The notes beneath the pieces are model-generated. The model was not told the DNA's origin. It made no database searches and worked only from the letters and a program-made list of their open reading frames with translations. From NCBI GenBank assembly GCA_022771625.1, contig JALFCW010000120.1:34891-98890 (forward strand): a stretch of DNA of 64,000 nucleotides, read 5' to 3'. Numbering within the stretch: position 1 is the first letter of the stretch; every line of letters starts with the position of its first letter. Source of the DNA: Prevotella sp. (GTDB lineage Bacteria > Bacteroidota > Bacteroidia > Bacteroidales > Bacteroidaceae). This document shows, piece by piece, positions 20,451 through 29,879 of the stretch. The position numbers and the translations under genes are program-made.

Positions 20451-21758
20451 TTATTCAACGTAGAATATCGGTTTGTCGGTCTTTGGGTCAACAGGATAAT
20501 AGTGCACTGCACTGTCGTTGGTTTTAATGCAGTGTGTGGATAGAATGGCATAAATCTCTGCTCCTGCCCATATCACGGGTCCATAGCCATGAGCTGCATA
20601 GTTATTGACAGGACGATAAGCATAGAAAGCCGGATCGAACGCAAGTCCTGTACCTACACAAGTGCCCTCCACCTGACCACTATTTGTGATATGCGCAGCG
20701 ACATAGTTCCAGGCAAGAAGCGTCTGTCCGATATATGGCTCAGCCTCTATCCACCCTTTATTTATGGCATGCGCTAGACAATAGGCGTATATCGCCGTAC
20801 ACGATGTCTCAAGATATGTGTCGTTGCGGTCGAGCAACTGATGCCAAGCCCCATCAGAGGATTGGAGTGCCATCAGTCCGTTGAGGTGCTGCTTGAAACA
20901 ATCAAGGATATACGGGTCCTCTTTCACATCGAGCAATTCGCAGGCAGTGAGCAATGCCCAGCCGTTTGCTCTTCCCCAGAAGAACGACGGGTGATATCCC
21001 GACTCTGTAGGAGTCCATCCATGTCGGTATAGCGATTTCTCCTTCACCCACATCTTCTCACGGAAAAGACGGAACTGACGTAGTGCCTCGTCATAGTCTC
21101 CGTGAAGTGCAAGAGCAGGTATTCCCATAAACATGTCGTCAAGCCAAACAGTGTTCTTGACCGGGCGCAAGCGTGCAAACTGACCGTCTGAATAACGAAA
21201 CTCCTTGTGGGCAATAAAGTCATAATATCTGTCTATTTGCTCCTGCCAAAGTTTATCATTTTTATTTCCCTTTATTCCCTTTGCCTTTATCATGGCGCAG
21301 CAGATGGCACCACAGTCATCAAGTGCATCAGGAGAAACCACCTGCTCCATCAATACATCAATGTCCTCACCTTCATTCTTCATTTTTATAAAGCGTGGAG
21401 CTTGCTTGCACAGAAAGTCCATACGGTCGATTGCATACTTTGTGTAGCGTGCATCACCGGTCACCTCGCCTGCTCTTAACATTGCCGAATAGGTCACTCC
21501 CCACTCGTATGATGTCAGTCGGAAGTCACCTTTTCTAAGGTGCTTTCCCGTCTCGTCAAGTTCGGCAAATGTGGTCTTGTCAAGATAGTCTAATATACGG
21601 TCGATAGATGACTTCACATCTTTCCTGTCCATCACTCCATAATTGTATTTATAGGCAGGTTTCATCAGGTGGAGAGGTGTCGTTGCATCATTTACTACAT
21701 TCTGCGACATGCATGATAAGGGTAAGAATGCCATTAAGGCAGCGAAAGTTAATTTCAT
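20451..21758 (-). CDS. GH105 unsaturated rhamnogalacturonyl hydrolase (YteR/YesR-like)
   Basis: 435 aa; WLDDMFMGIPALALHGDYD, HGWTPTESGYHPSFFWGRANGWALLTACELLD, DGAWHQLLDRNDTYLETSCTAIYAYCLAHAI. Confidence 0.93.
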   Translation of the reverse strand: MKLTFAALMAFLPLSCMSQNVVNDATTPLHLMKPAYKYNYGVMDRKDVKSSIDRILDYLDKTTFAELDETGKHLRKGDFRLTSYEWGVTYSAMLRAGEVTGDARYTKYAIDRMDFLCKQAPRFIKMKNEGEDIDVLMEQVVSPDALDDCGAICCAMIKAKGIKGNKNDKLWQEQIDRYYDFIAHKEFRYSDGQFARLRPVKNTVWLDDMFMGIPALALHGDYDEALRQFRLFREKMWVKEKSLYRHGWTPTESGYHPSFFWGRANGWALLTACELLDVKEDPYILDCFKQHLNGLMALQSSDGAWHQLLDRNDTYLETSCTAIYAYCLAHAINKGWIEAEPYIGQTLLAWNYVAAHITNSGQVEGTCVGTGLAFDPAFYAYRPVNNYAAHGYGPVIWAGAEIYAILSTHCIKTNDSAVHYYPVDPKTDKPIFYVE

Positions 21759-21802
21759 TATCGTAGTGCTGAGTTAAAAGGTTATTAATCTTTATTTCGC
21801 TG

Positions 21803-21866
21803 CAAAAATACGAATATTTTATCATTTTGAACTATAATATTTGACTTTTACCATTACTTTTTATTA
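21803..21866 (-). promoter_or_regulatory. GH105-PL26-GH115-PL11 operon promoter: -7 box CAAAAATA at 21803-21810, operator TTTGAC-N15-TTATTA at 21840-21866
   Basis: 29 nt between -7 box and proximal half-site; distal half-site degenerate; spacer TTTTACCATTACTTT nearly identical to the 47.46 kb site. Confidence 0.55.
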
Positions 21867-21931
21867 TTTTTATCAACTTTACAACTAAGGGAATGTGCCC
21901 AACCCCAAAAAAGTTAATGAAGACGAGCTTT

Positions 21932-22099
21932 CACCTGTCAACTGAATACCCTATTCACTTGACAACTGAATACCCTATTCTTATCACATTAGAATACCCT
22001 ATTCTTATCACATTAGAACACCCTATTCTTATCACATTAGAACACCCTATTCTTGTCACATTAGAACACCCTATCCACTTGTCAACTGAATAACCCAAT
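21932..22099. repeat. 24-bp tandem repeat, seven units, A-A-B-B-B-B'-A
   Basis: A = CAC(C/T)TG(T/A)CAACTGAATACCCTATT at 21932, 21956 and 22076 (last degenerate); B = CTTATCACATTAGAA(T/C)ACCCTATT at 21980, 22004, 22028, 22052. Confidence 0.9.
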
Positions 22100-22370
22100 A
22101 ACTCCTTAACCCAATAACCCCTTACTAAACTAACAATTGATTTTACTGCCACTACTGCCACCTTTGCGTCTATCGACCTTATTTTCATATAGTTAAGTGG
22201 TGGCAGAAAAGGTGGCAGAAGAAGGCTTTTTTGAGCCAAAAATTTGCATATTTCGAGATTTTTTAGTAACTTTACAGCGAAAAAACATCAATTTATAATA
22301 TAATTAGAAAAACATTTGGCAATGTCGATTTTTATTGTTACTTTTGCGGCAAAATTAATATATTAGCACA

Positions 22371-24122
22371 ATGGACGGAATAAGACAAATACCTTACGGA
22401 GTGTCAGACTTCGTGTCGATTAGAAGCAGAAATCTCTATTATATCGACAAGACAATGTATCTGGCTGAACTGGAAAGTCAGCCAGACACATTGATATTCA
22501 TACGCCCACGCCGATTTGGTAAAAGCCTATTCATAAGTATGATGCAGGCATACTACGACAAGGCAATGGCAGGGCGGTTCGACAAGCTGTTTGGCGACCT
22601 TTGGGTGGGCAAACATCCGACACCGCTGCGCAACAGGTATCAGGTGATGTATTTCGACTATTCAAGGGCTGGAGGAACAATCGAGCGACTTGAGGAGAAT
22701 TTCAATGAATACAGTTGTGGATGTATCGACTCATTTATTGACAGATACAAGGATGAATATCCCGAAAGAATTGTCGAGAAGGTATTACAGACCAATTCCA
22801 CCCGCGCCAAGCTCAATCTTATCAACAATGCCGCACATGAGCTGCGAATACCTCTGTATCTCATCATCGACGAATACGACAACTTCACCAATATCGTGCT
22901 TAATGAGGAGGGCGAGGCAGTATATCATGCCATAACACATGCCAATGGTTTCTATCGAGACTTCTTCAAACTGTTTAAGGGCATGTTTGAGCGTATATTC
23001 CTGACAGGAGTAAGTCCTGTTACACTCGACGACCTCACCAGCGGCTTTAACATCGGTTGGAACGTGTCGATGAACCCTGAACTCGACAAAATGCTCGGAT
23101 TCTCGACAGAGGATGTGAGGGAGATGTTCTCATATTATAAAAAGGTGGAATTATTGTCTGCTGATTGCGATATTGAGGCTATGATCGAAGAAATGAAGCC
23201 GTGGTATGATAACTACTGCTTTGCCAAGGAATGTCTTGAAAGCGACATAAGGGTATTTAACTGCGACATGGTGATGTATTATCTCAGAAGCTATGTCTCT
23301 CGTGGTCATGCGCCCGAGATTATGCTCGACCCTAACACCAAGACCGACTATAACAAACTGAAGGGACTCATAAAACTCGACAAACTCGACGGCGACCGCA
23401 AGGGAGTGATGCTCGAGATAATTGAAAAGGGAGAGATAAAGGCAACACTCGTCCCATCGTTCTCTGCCATGGAGATGACCAAGCCTGAGATATTCCCAAG
23501 CTTGCTGTTCTATTATGGGATGTTGACTATTACCGGTACAAGGGGCAGTAGGGTTATACTTGGCATACCAAACAACAACGTTAGAAAACAGTATTACAAC
23601 TATATTCTTGAGGTGTATGACAAACTTGGCAACCATGTGAATATCCTAAAGTTAAAAGACTTTTTCGACATAATGGCATTTGACGGCAACTGGCGCGAAT
23701 GTCTCCAATATATGGCCGACTGCTACAAAAACCTTTCTTCTGTGCGCGACAGTATAGAGGGAGAACGCAACATACAGGGATTCTTCCTTGCATATCTCAA
23801 TCTCAACGACTACTATTACACAGCCCCGGAGGTAGAGGTGGCACACGGCTATTGCGACTTCTTCCTTCTGCCCAACCTCACCCATTACCAAGCTAATCAC
23901 AGCTATATCCTCGAACTGAAATACATGCCGAAGAAAGACTATACCGAGGAGGCAGCCGAAAAGCAATGGCAGGAGGCTGTTGAGCAGATAAACGGCTATG
24001 CCGTGGCACCACGCGTTGAAACCCTCCGCCAAGGCACGCAGATGCACAAAATTGTGATGCAGTTTGTGGGATGGGAACTACATAGGATGGAGGAAGTATC
24101 AGTCTTCAAACATAAGGCGTGA
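22371..24122 (+). CDS. AAA-ATPase-like / PD-(D/E)XK nuclease-superfamily protein (PF09820 + PF08011 type)
   Basis: 583 aa; IRQIPYGVSDFVSIRSRNLYYIDKTMYLAELE, FIRPRRFGKSLFISMM (P-loop-like), LIIDEYDNFTN, C-terminal YCDFFLLPN...YILELKYMPKKD. Confidence 0.9.
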   Translation: MDGIRQIPYGVSDFVSIRSRNLYYIDKTMYLAELESQPDTLIFIRPRRFGKSLFISMMQAYYDKAMAGRFDKLFGDLWVGKHPTPLRNRYQVMYFDYSRAGGTIERLEENFNEYSCGCIDSFIDRYKDEYPERIVEKVLQTNSTRAKLNLINNAAHELRIPLYLIIDEYDNFTNIVLNEEGEAVYHAITHANGFYRDFFKLFKGMFERIFLTGVSPVTLDDLTSGFNIGWNVSMNPELDKMLGFSTEDVREMFSYYKKVELLSADCDIEAMIEEMKPWYDNYCFAKECLESDIRVFNCDMVMYYLRSYVSRGHAPEIMLDPNTKTDYNKLKGLIKLDKLDGDRKGVMLEIIEKGEIKATLVPSFSAMEMTKPEIFPSLLFYYGMLTITGTRGSRVILGIPNNNVRKQYYNYILEVYDKLGNHVNILKLKDFFDIMAFDGNWRECLQYMADCYKNLSSVRDSIEGERNIQGFFLAYLNLNDYYYTAPEVEVAHGYCDFFLLPNLTHYQANHSYILELKYMPKKDYTEEAAEKQWQEAVEQINGYAVAPRVETLRQGTQMHKIVMQFVGWELHRMEEVSVFKHKA

Positions 24123-24154
24123 GTCAATTCGGGTTACCACCCTGATGGCAATAA

Positions 24155-26951
24155 TTAATTTGGCTTAATCCATTGCAGTAAGTCACACTCCACTATTCGC
24201 AGTTCGCTGCGAACCTTGTCGCCATCCTTTGCCTTGAAGAGGTCAAGCTCGTTGGCCACGGGGGCGGCAAGCTCCTTGATATTGCCAAACTTGTCGGAGT
24301 CGGAGGCTGAGCCTTGCAGTTTGATGGTTATGCTGCCCGCAGGTTGGGATGCGGCAAGGGGAAGATGAACGTAACCCAATGACACGGGAGTCTTGCCCTC
24401 CCAAACGAGGGTATCGTCGGCAAAGATCTGCAAGGGATACTCCCTCTTGCGCCATCCCGTAAGTTTGAGCACCACCTCATCCACGCGCGCCTTCTCCGCA
24501 AGTTCATATTTTATCCATGCCGTTGACATCCTGCCGTCGTTCTTCCATTCTGTGTCCTCACTGTCATCGTAAGAGAGGATGGCATCCTGCTGGTTGCATC
24601 CCGCAGTGGCCGACTTGCACTGTATGGTGCGCTTGATGTCCTTATAGGAAGGAGTGGCGGGAGTCTCTGACCTGACAAACTCGAATGGAGCGTTTGCTGC
24701 ATCCTTCTTGGCATCAAGGGTGATGGACGATGCGGGCATACCGTCGCAGGTGACGTTAACACGCACAACACCCTCTTCGCCGGTGCTTCTCAGTAGAACA
24801 CGGTTTACGCCACATTCAAGGGGCAGTGACTTGGAACGGATGCAGTTGGTGTCATGGCTATCCTTGCCGATACCGCCTATCCATTCCGCTGGACCCTCCA
24901 CTGAGAAGTGCAGCATGTTGGTGGCTAGAGGATTGCGGCGACCCTTGTCGTCAAGAGCCTCTATCTCCAAGAGCACCATGTCGGCAACGAGCTGGTGGTT
25001 CTTTATATTGCTGATGCGAAGCGAGGTGGCCTTGCCTGTGGTCTCTATGCAATGCTCGGAGAGAGCCTTGCCGTCGGCACTGTATGAAATAGCCTTGATG
25101 TTTCCCTGCTCGAAGGCTATGTTCTCAAAGACATGCAGGAAATGGTAGGCCACGGAGTCGCGTCCCGTCTCCTTACCATTGACAAAGAGCCTTACCACTG
25201 GAGCGTCGCTCACTACATATACCGTCTTCTTGAAATCCATGTTGCCATTGTTCCTGTCACGGCAGTATTCCTCATAGTTCCAGTGTCCCACGATATGCGT
25301 CATCGACTTGTCGGGGGTAACCCATCCATTCCACATTACCTGGTGTGCATAGAAAGCATCCTTGGGCAGACGCATGGCATCCACCACGCCCGATGTACGG
25401 TAGTTTGACTCGCCACGGTTGTGGGTGTTGGTGTCGGAGAAGATAATCTTCGTGCCACCGTTGGATACTCGCAGTCCCGTTCCAGGACGTTCCATCCAGT
25501 AGTCATACCACCGGCGCACCATCTCCACGGCAAACTGGTCGTTGTTCTGATTGTATGCCGAGGCGTCGGCATCTCTGTAGAGAGGACCGTCGCCGTGCTT
25601 GTGATATGGATACGACCAGTCGTCCCAATAGCGGCGCAGAGCCTCGTCGCGGCAGTATTCCATTGCCCATACGGGCTTGCCAACCGACTTGTTGATATAC
25701 AGCATCTCACCGCCATATTCGGCACATGTCGCCTTGTTGAGCATCTCGCGGCATCCTATGGCACGGCCTCCGAGCGGGTCGTACTTGTCGCGCAGTTGTT
25801 TCATCTCCATCTGGTGTTCCTCGCTGATGCCCTTGTTGCCACATTCGTAGAAGAGGATGGAAGGGTTGTTGCGGTTGTATATGATGGCGTCCCTCATCAG
25901 TTCCACCCTCTGTTCCCTGTGTCTTCCCTTCACGTCCTTCTCGACGTCTCCCGCGGGCATAGCCTGTATAAGTCCCACACGGTCGCACGACTCGATGTCC
26001 TGCTTCCATGGACATACGTGCATCCATCTCACGAGATTACCGCCCGAGAGTACCATCAGCTCATTGCTGTAGTCGCTCAGCCATGCCGGCACCGACATAC
26101 CCACTCCAGGCCATTCGTTGGATGTGCGCTGAGCATATCCGTGCATCATCATGACACGGTCGTTCAGGTAGGTCATTCCGTCGCGGAAGGCGGTCTTGCG
26201 GAATCCTGTCGTGGTGGTCTGTCGGTCTATTACCTTTCCCTTGACAGTGATACTGGTGTTCACATCATACAGATAGCCATATCCCCACGACCAGAAATGC
26301 AGTCCTTCCACCATCTTCTCAGCACTGACAGTGCGTGTCTCGCCCTTGTCCAAGTTGACTGGAGCAGAGGAGAAGGCAGACAGCTTGGAACCGTCGCGGT
26401 CGATGATTTCCACATTATACACAAAAGTCTGTTTCTTGCCCGTCTCGTTTCTCACCTCCGACTCGGCATGTATGATAGCCTTGCCGCCCTTCACGTCGTG
26501 ATTCTTGGCATAGACGTAAGTACCCGTTGTTCCGAGAGCGGAATAAAGTGGGAGTGTCTGATAGGGGCGGTCTGTCACGTGCAACTTCACGTTCTTGGGC
26601 AGTCCACCGTAGTTGGCGTTGAAGTTCTTGTTATTCCATTGAAATGAAGCCGGACTGAGGGTGTTGTTCGGAAGGTTGTTGTCTGTTTTCACCTCGAGGA
26701 CATTCTCTTTCCCAATGCAACACCTTCTTACCCTTCCAAGTCTTGGGGGCAAGGAATGTCTTGGTGTAAGTCACCTCCGCGTCCGGCAGTTTTTCTATCG
26801 GCACCTTGAAAGCATACTCCTCGTTCCATGCCCGTGGCAGGGTAACCGATTTGTCGCCTATCTTCCATTCGGCGTTAAAGTTCTGCGAACGCTGTGCATA
26901 CGCCGCCGCGATGTTTAGGGCGGCAATTGCTATTATCGAAAGTTTCCTCAT
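24155..26951 (-). pseudogene. Frame-disrupted glycoside hydrolase family 2 (DUF4982-type)
   Basis: N-terminus in frame 26631-26951 (MRKLSIIAIAALNIAAAYAQ...AEVTYTKTFLAPKTWKGKKVL); remainder in frame 24155-26752 resuming at GKENVLEVKTDNN. About 40 aa of the sugar-binding domain expected between KKV and GKENVLEVKT is absent. Confidence 0.8.
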
Positions 26952-27131
26952 TTACTACCAAGATTAATATACTCCTTCTTTCATGGCATTCAACCTGCGT
27001 CTGAATGTCATCATAATGTTTTCTCCTTTTTGTTGGCAAAAATACAGAATTATTCTTGAATGACCAAACTTTTACTGAAAATTCTATTAAAATCTAATTT
27101 TAAAAGCTACATAACGAAGAAAAGAATACAG

Positions 27132-28136
27132 TTAATGATTAAACAAAGAATAGCTTGTGCATGAAATCCTACGGGCTATTATACTCCTTATGTTTTCTGT
27201 ACCGGAATCCCTAATTGTTACGGTCTTACGTGGCCAGCCTACAAAATAATATTCCCTTGACTCGTATCCTTTTATGTCCACATCTCCATCCAATTCCTTA
27301 TTGAAAAATTCGCCTATAGAGCCTTCTATTTTCTTCTCTTTTCCAAAGCCAACATTTGACAATCCTCTTGCCAACAGGCCGGAAAACCGCTCTTTAGGAA
27401 TAACGGTTTCACTAAGTGCCATGGTGAAACACCCTGCATACGTGCCGTCTTCCTCATAGTCATTATAGGCAATATACTTATATGTAACAGGTATTTCGCT
27501 CGATACTGAATCAACGAAATTGTTTTGTCCCTCTTTGACTTGTATGCCATGACTTCCGAAAAGCAAGTCAAGCTCTGGAAACATTCCCATCATGCCTTGC
27601 TCGCTATTGATGGTGTGGTCAAGCATTCCTTTTAAGCCTTTAAATGTTTCCTTATCCATGGTGTTTGCTTCATCATTCAACAAGGACTTAGCCTTGTCGT
27701 ACAGCATTTTCCAGTTAGATATACCTTGAAGTGCGCCATACTCATCTAGTTTTACAATAACTTTTTCTCCTTTGATGGTTTCAAAGAATTTCTTCTCAAA
27801 AAACGCTTTCTTGATGTTATCATCAGCCTTAATATCATTACTTATCATTTCAAGCGTGTAGCCATTACCTGTTGTATCAGCAACAACTATCGATATGTTA
27901 CGTGACAGTGTCTGAACAGATACAGTATCCTCGCCGACAACTCTCATATCTTGGTAATCGTACACATACGTCAGTGTATCATTCTTGCCGAAATATGCGA
28001 TAATATTTACTACGGAGTCCTCACTGAGTTCGGCTTCGTCATTGGTTTCATTGCTCTGAGCCAGAACCTGTGAAACTGACAATGGCATCAAAGCCAAACA
28101 CCATACAATAATACGAATAAATACGTTTTTCATCAT
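27132..28136 (-). CDS. Secreted protein of unknown function
   Basis: 334 aa; signal peptide MMKNVFIRIIVWCLALMPLSVSQVLAQ; no recognised domain. Confidence 0.65.
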   Translation of the reverse strand: MMKNVFIRIIVWCLALMPLSVSQVLAQSNETNDEAELSEDSVVNIIAYFGKNDTLTYVYDYQDMRVVGEDTVSVQTLSRNISIVVADTTGNGYTLEMISNDIKADDNIKKAFFEKKFFETIKGEKVIVKLDEYGALQGISNWKMLYDKAKSLLNDEANTMDKETFKGLKGMLDHTINSEQGMMGMFPELDLLFGSHGIQVKEGQNNFVDSVSSEIPVTYKYIAYNDYEEDGTYAGCFTMALSETVIPKERFSGLLARGLSNVGFGKEKKIEGSIGEFFNKELDGDVDIKGYESREYYFVGWPRKTVTIRDSGTENIRSIIARRISCTSYSLFNH

Positions 28137-28276
28137 TTTTTAATTTTTTTCAAAGTTAGTTCTTATTTTTCAAATACCCAAATATTTTCTAATGTTATTA
28201 TACAAAGTTAATAAGAAAAATCAAACAATAAACATAAATTTCTGATTTTCACCTATATTTTTTGACGCAAGGCATA

Positions 28277-29698
28277 TTAAAACAAGTCATCAAGACATAC
28301 CTCGGAGTTTACAATGCTATGATAATGACTGTTGCGTACCATACCGAATGTTGTCACCATGGTTATATGAATGCCACATCGTGTGTGAGTCTGATTGACA
28401 AACAAGCCCATACGCTCACGAAGCCTCATCTCGTAGTCCTTGACGATAGAATATGGTGATGAAGAGAACTTCATCTCACAGAGATTTATGATTCTGTCTC
28501 CACGTTGTATCACAAGGTCTATCTGTGCAGGATTGTTTGGATCAGACGAACGCCACGAACTGCTGTAGTTGCTTATAACATCTATGTGCAACTTATTCTT
28601 TATCTGATCCAAATGCAACAGACACAGTAGTTCAAAACTGAATCCCTGCCATATCCTCACCTGCTGGCTTTGCAGTATATGTGACCATCGGCAATTGTCC
28701 TTACCATCATCTTTTTCCACAAACTTATAATAAAACAATGTATAGAAGTCCTTTATACGATAGAGTGTGTTTTTTGTCTTATTGCCAAATTGCGAATATC
28801 CGAAAATAAAGTCGCAGCGTTCAAGGTCTGACAAGACTTTGGTTATGGATGAACCTCCAAACCCACATTGTTCTATCAGTTCATTTCTTGTCATTCCATC
28901 ACGTTTGGCGGAAAGTGCCTTTACTATGGTCATATATTTCTCCGGGTCCTTGAAAAGGGCAGAGTACAATTCTGAATATTCCATTCTTAGAGGGGCATTT
29001 TCAGAAGAGAAAAACAGCCGGTCGATATTTTGGCTGAGGCTTTCACTGCGGTTAAGCAATGTCAGGTAGAATGGCACTCCGCCTAATGCCATATAGCATT
29101 GGGCTATCTGGTATCTGTCCCATTGAATACCCTGGCTATGCAGAAGTTTCTCCACTTCGTTAAGAGTGAAAGGCTTAAGATATAGATGTCGAGTAATACG
29201 GTTGAACAGGCCGCCTCGGTTATGAAACACCTTATCCACCATCCACGACGTTGCCGAACCACAGGCAATCAGCACAATGTCATCACGCATGTTTGCCCAT
29301 CCGTTCCAAAAGAGTTCGAGAGCAGGGACGAAGTCCGACTTGGGGGAGTCCATCCATGGCATCTCGTCGATAAAGACAACACGCTTCCCCTTTGTGCGCT
29401 TTTTCGTCAGAAGGTCTTCAAGCAGATGGAAAGCGTCAAACCAGTTTTGCAGTGCTGGTTTGAAGTCAATTGCGAATTGTCTTTGCAAGGCAAGGGCAAA
29501 GTTGTCGAGCTGAGTTGCCTTGCTGATGCCTCTTGTTCCGACAAACAGGAATGAAAACTTATTATTGAAGTATTCTTTTATAAGAAAAGTCTTACCTATT
29601 CGTCGCCTTCCATATACAGCAACGAATTCCGAACGCTCTGATTTCATGGCCTCTGCCAGTGTCTGAATCTCTTTCTCTCTTCCGATAATCTTAGCCAT
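28277..29698 (-). CDS. AAA ATPase with C-terminal DUF234 (PD-(D/E)XK-like) domain
   Basis: MAKIIGREKEIQTL, AVYGRRRIGKTFLI (P-loop), RVVFIDEMPWMD (Walker B), C-terminal QIDLVIQRGDRIINLCEMKFS. Start at internal Met (29698) preferred. Confidence 0.9.
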   Translation of the reverse strand: MAKIIGREKEIQTLAEAMKSERSEFVAVYGRRRIGKTFLIKEYFNNKFSFLFVGTRGISKATQLDNFALALQRQFAIDFKPALQNWFDAFHLLEDLLTKKRTKGKRVVFIDEMPWMDSPKSDFVPALELFWNGWANMRDDIVLIACGSATSWMVDKVFHNRGGLFNRITRHLYLKPFTLNEVEKLLHSQGIQWDRYQIAQCYMALGGVPFYLTLLNRSESLSQNIDRLFFSSENAPLRMEYSELYSALFKDPEKYMTIVKALSAKRDGMTRNELIEQCGFGGSSITKVLSDLERCDFIFGYSQFGNKTKNTLYRIKDFYTLFYYKFVEKDDGKDNCRWSHILQSQQVRIWQGFSFELLCLLHLDQIKNKLHIDVISNYSSSWRSSDPNNPAQIDLVIQRGDRIINLCEMKFSSSPYSIVKDYEMRLRERMGLFVNQTHTRCGIHITMVTTFGMVRNSHYHSIVNSEVCLDDLF

Positions 29699-29808
29699 AT
29701 CTGATATTATTTTTCGCCAAAAGTACAAAAAAAAATAAGATTTGGCAAATTATTTAATTTTATTTTTCACCAAATCTCACTATTTTCACTTCTTTTGGCT
29801 GATTTAAA

Positions 29809-29853
29809 ACAAAAACGACCGGGACTGTCGCCTCATTAGCGTTGTCCCGGTCG
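29809..29853 (-). terminator. Intrinsic terminator downstream of the SusC/D operon
   Basis: Minus strand: CGACCGGGAC-loop-GTCCCGGTCG then TTTTTG; 10-bp perfect stem (29816-29825 / 29844-29853). Confidence 0.8.
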
Positions 29854-29879
29854 AAATATTTAGTATCTAATGTATGAAA

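Noticed and set aside
21893-22093. 66-aa ORF with EYPILITLEHPI repeats
   Set aside because: Product of a 24-bp (multiple of 3) tandem repeat; no evidence that it is translated.
21932-22099. Possible CRISPR array
   Set aside because: Units are contiguous with no unique spacers and no cas genes nearby.
25421-26647. 408-aa plus-strand ORF
   Set aside because: Lies entirely antisense to the recognisable GH2 reading frame; composition looks like an antisense shadow ORF with no domain signature.
27037-27090. Regulon operator in front of the disrupted GH2
   Set aside because: A -7-like CAAAAATA exists at 27037-27044, but the expected position carries TTTACT/ACTGAA with no 21-bp partner.
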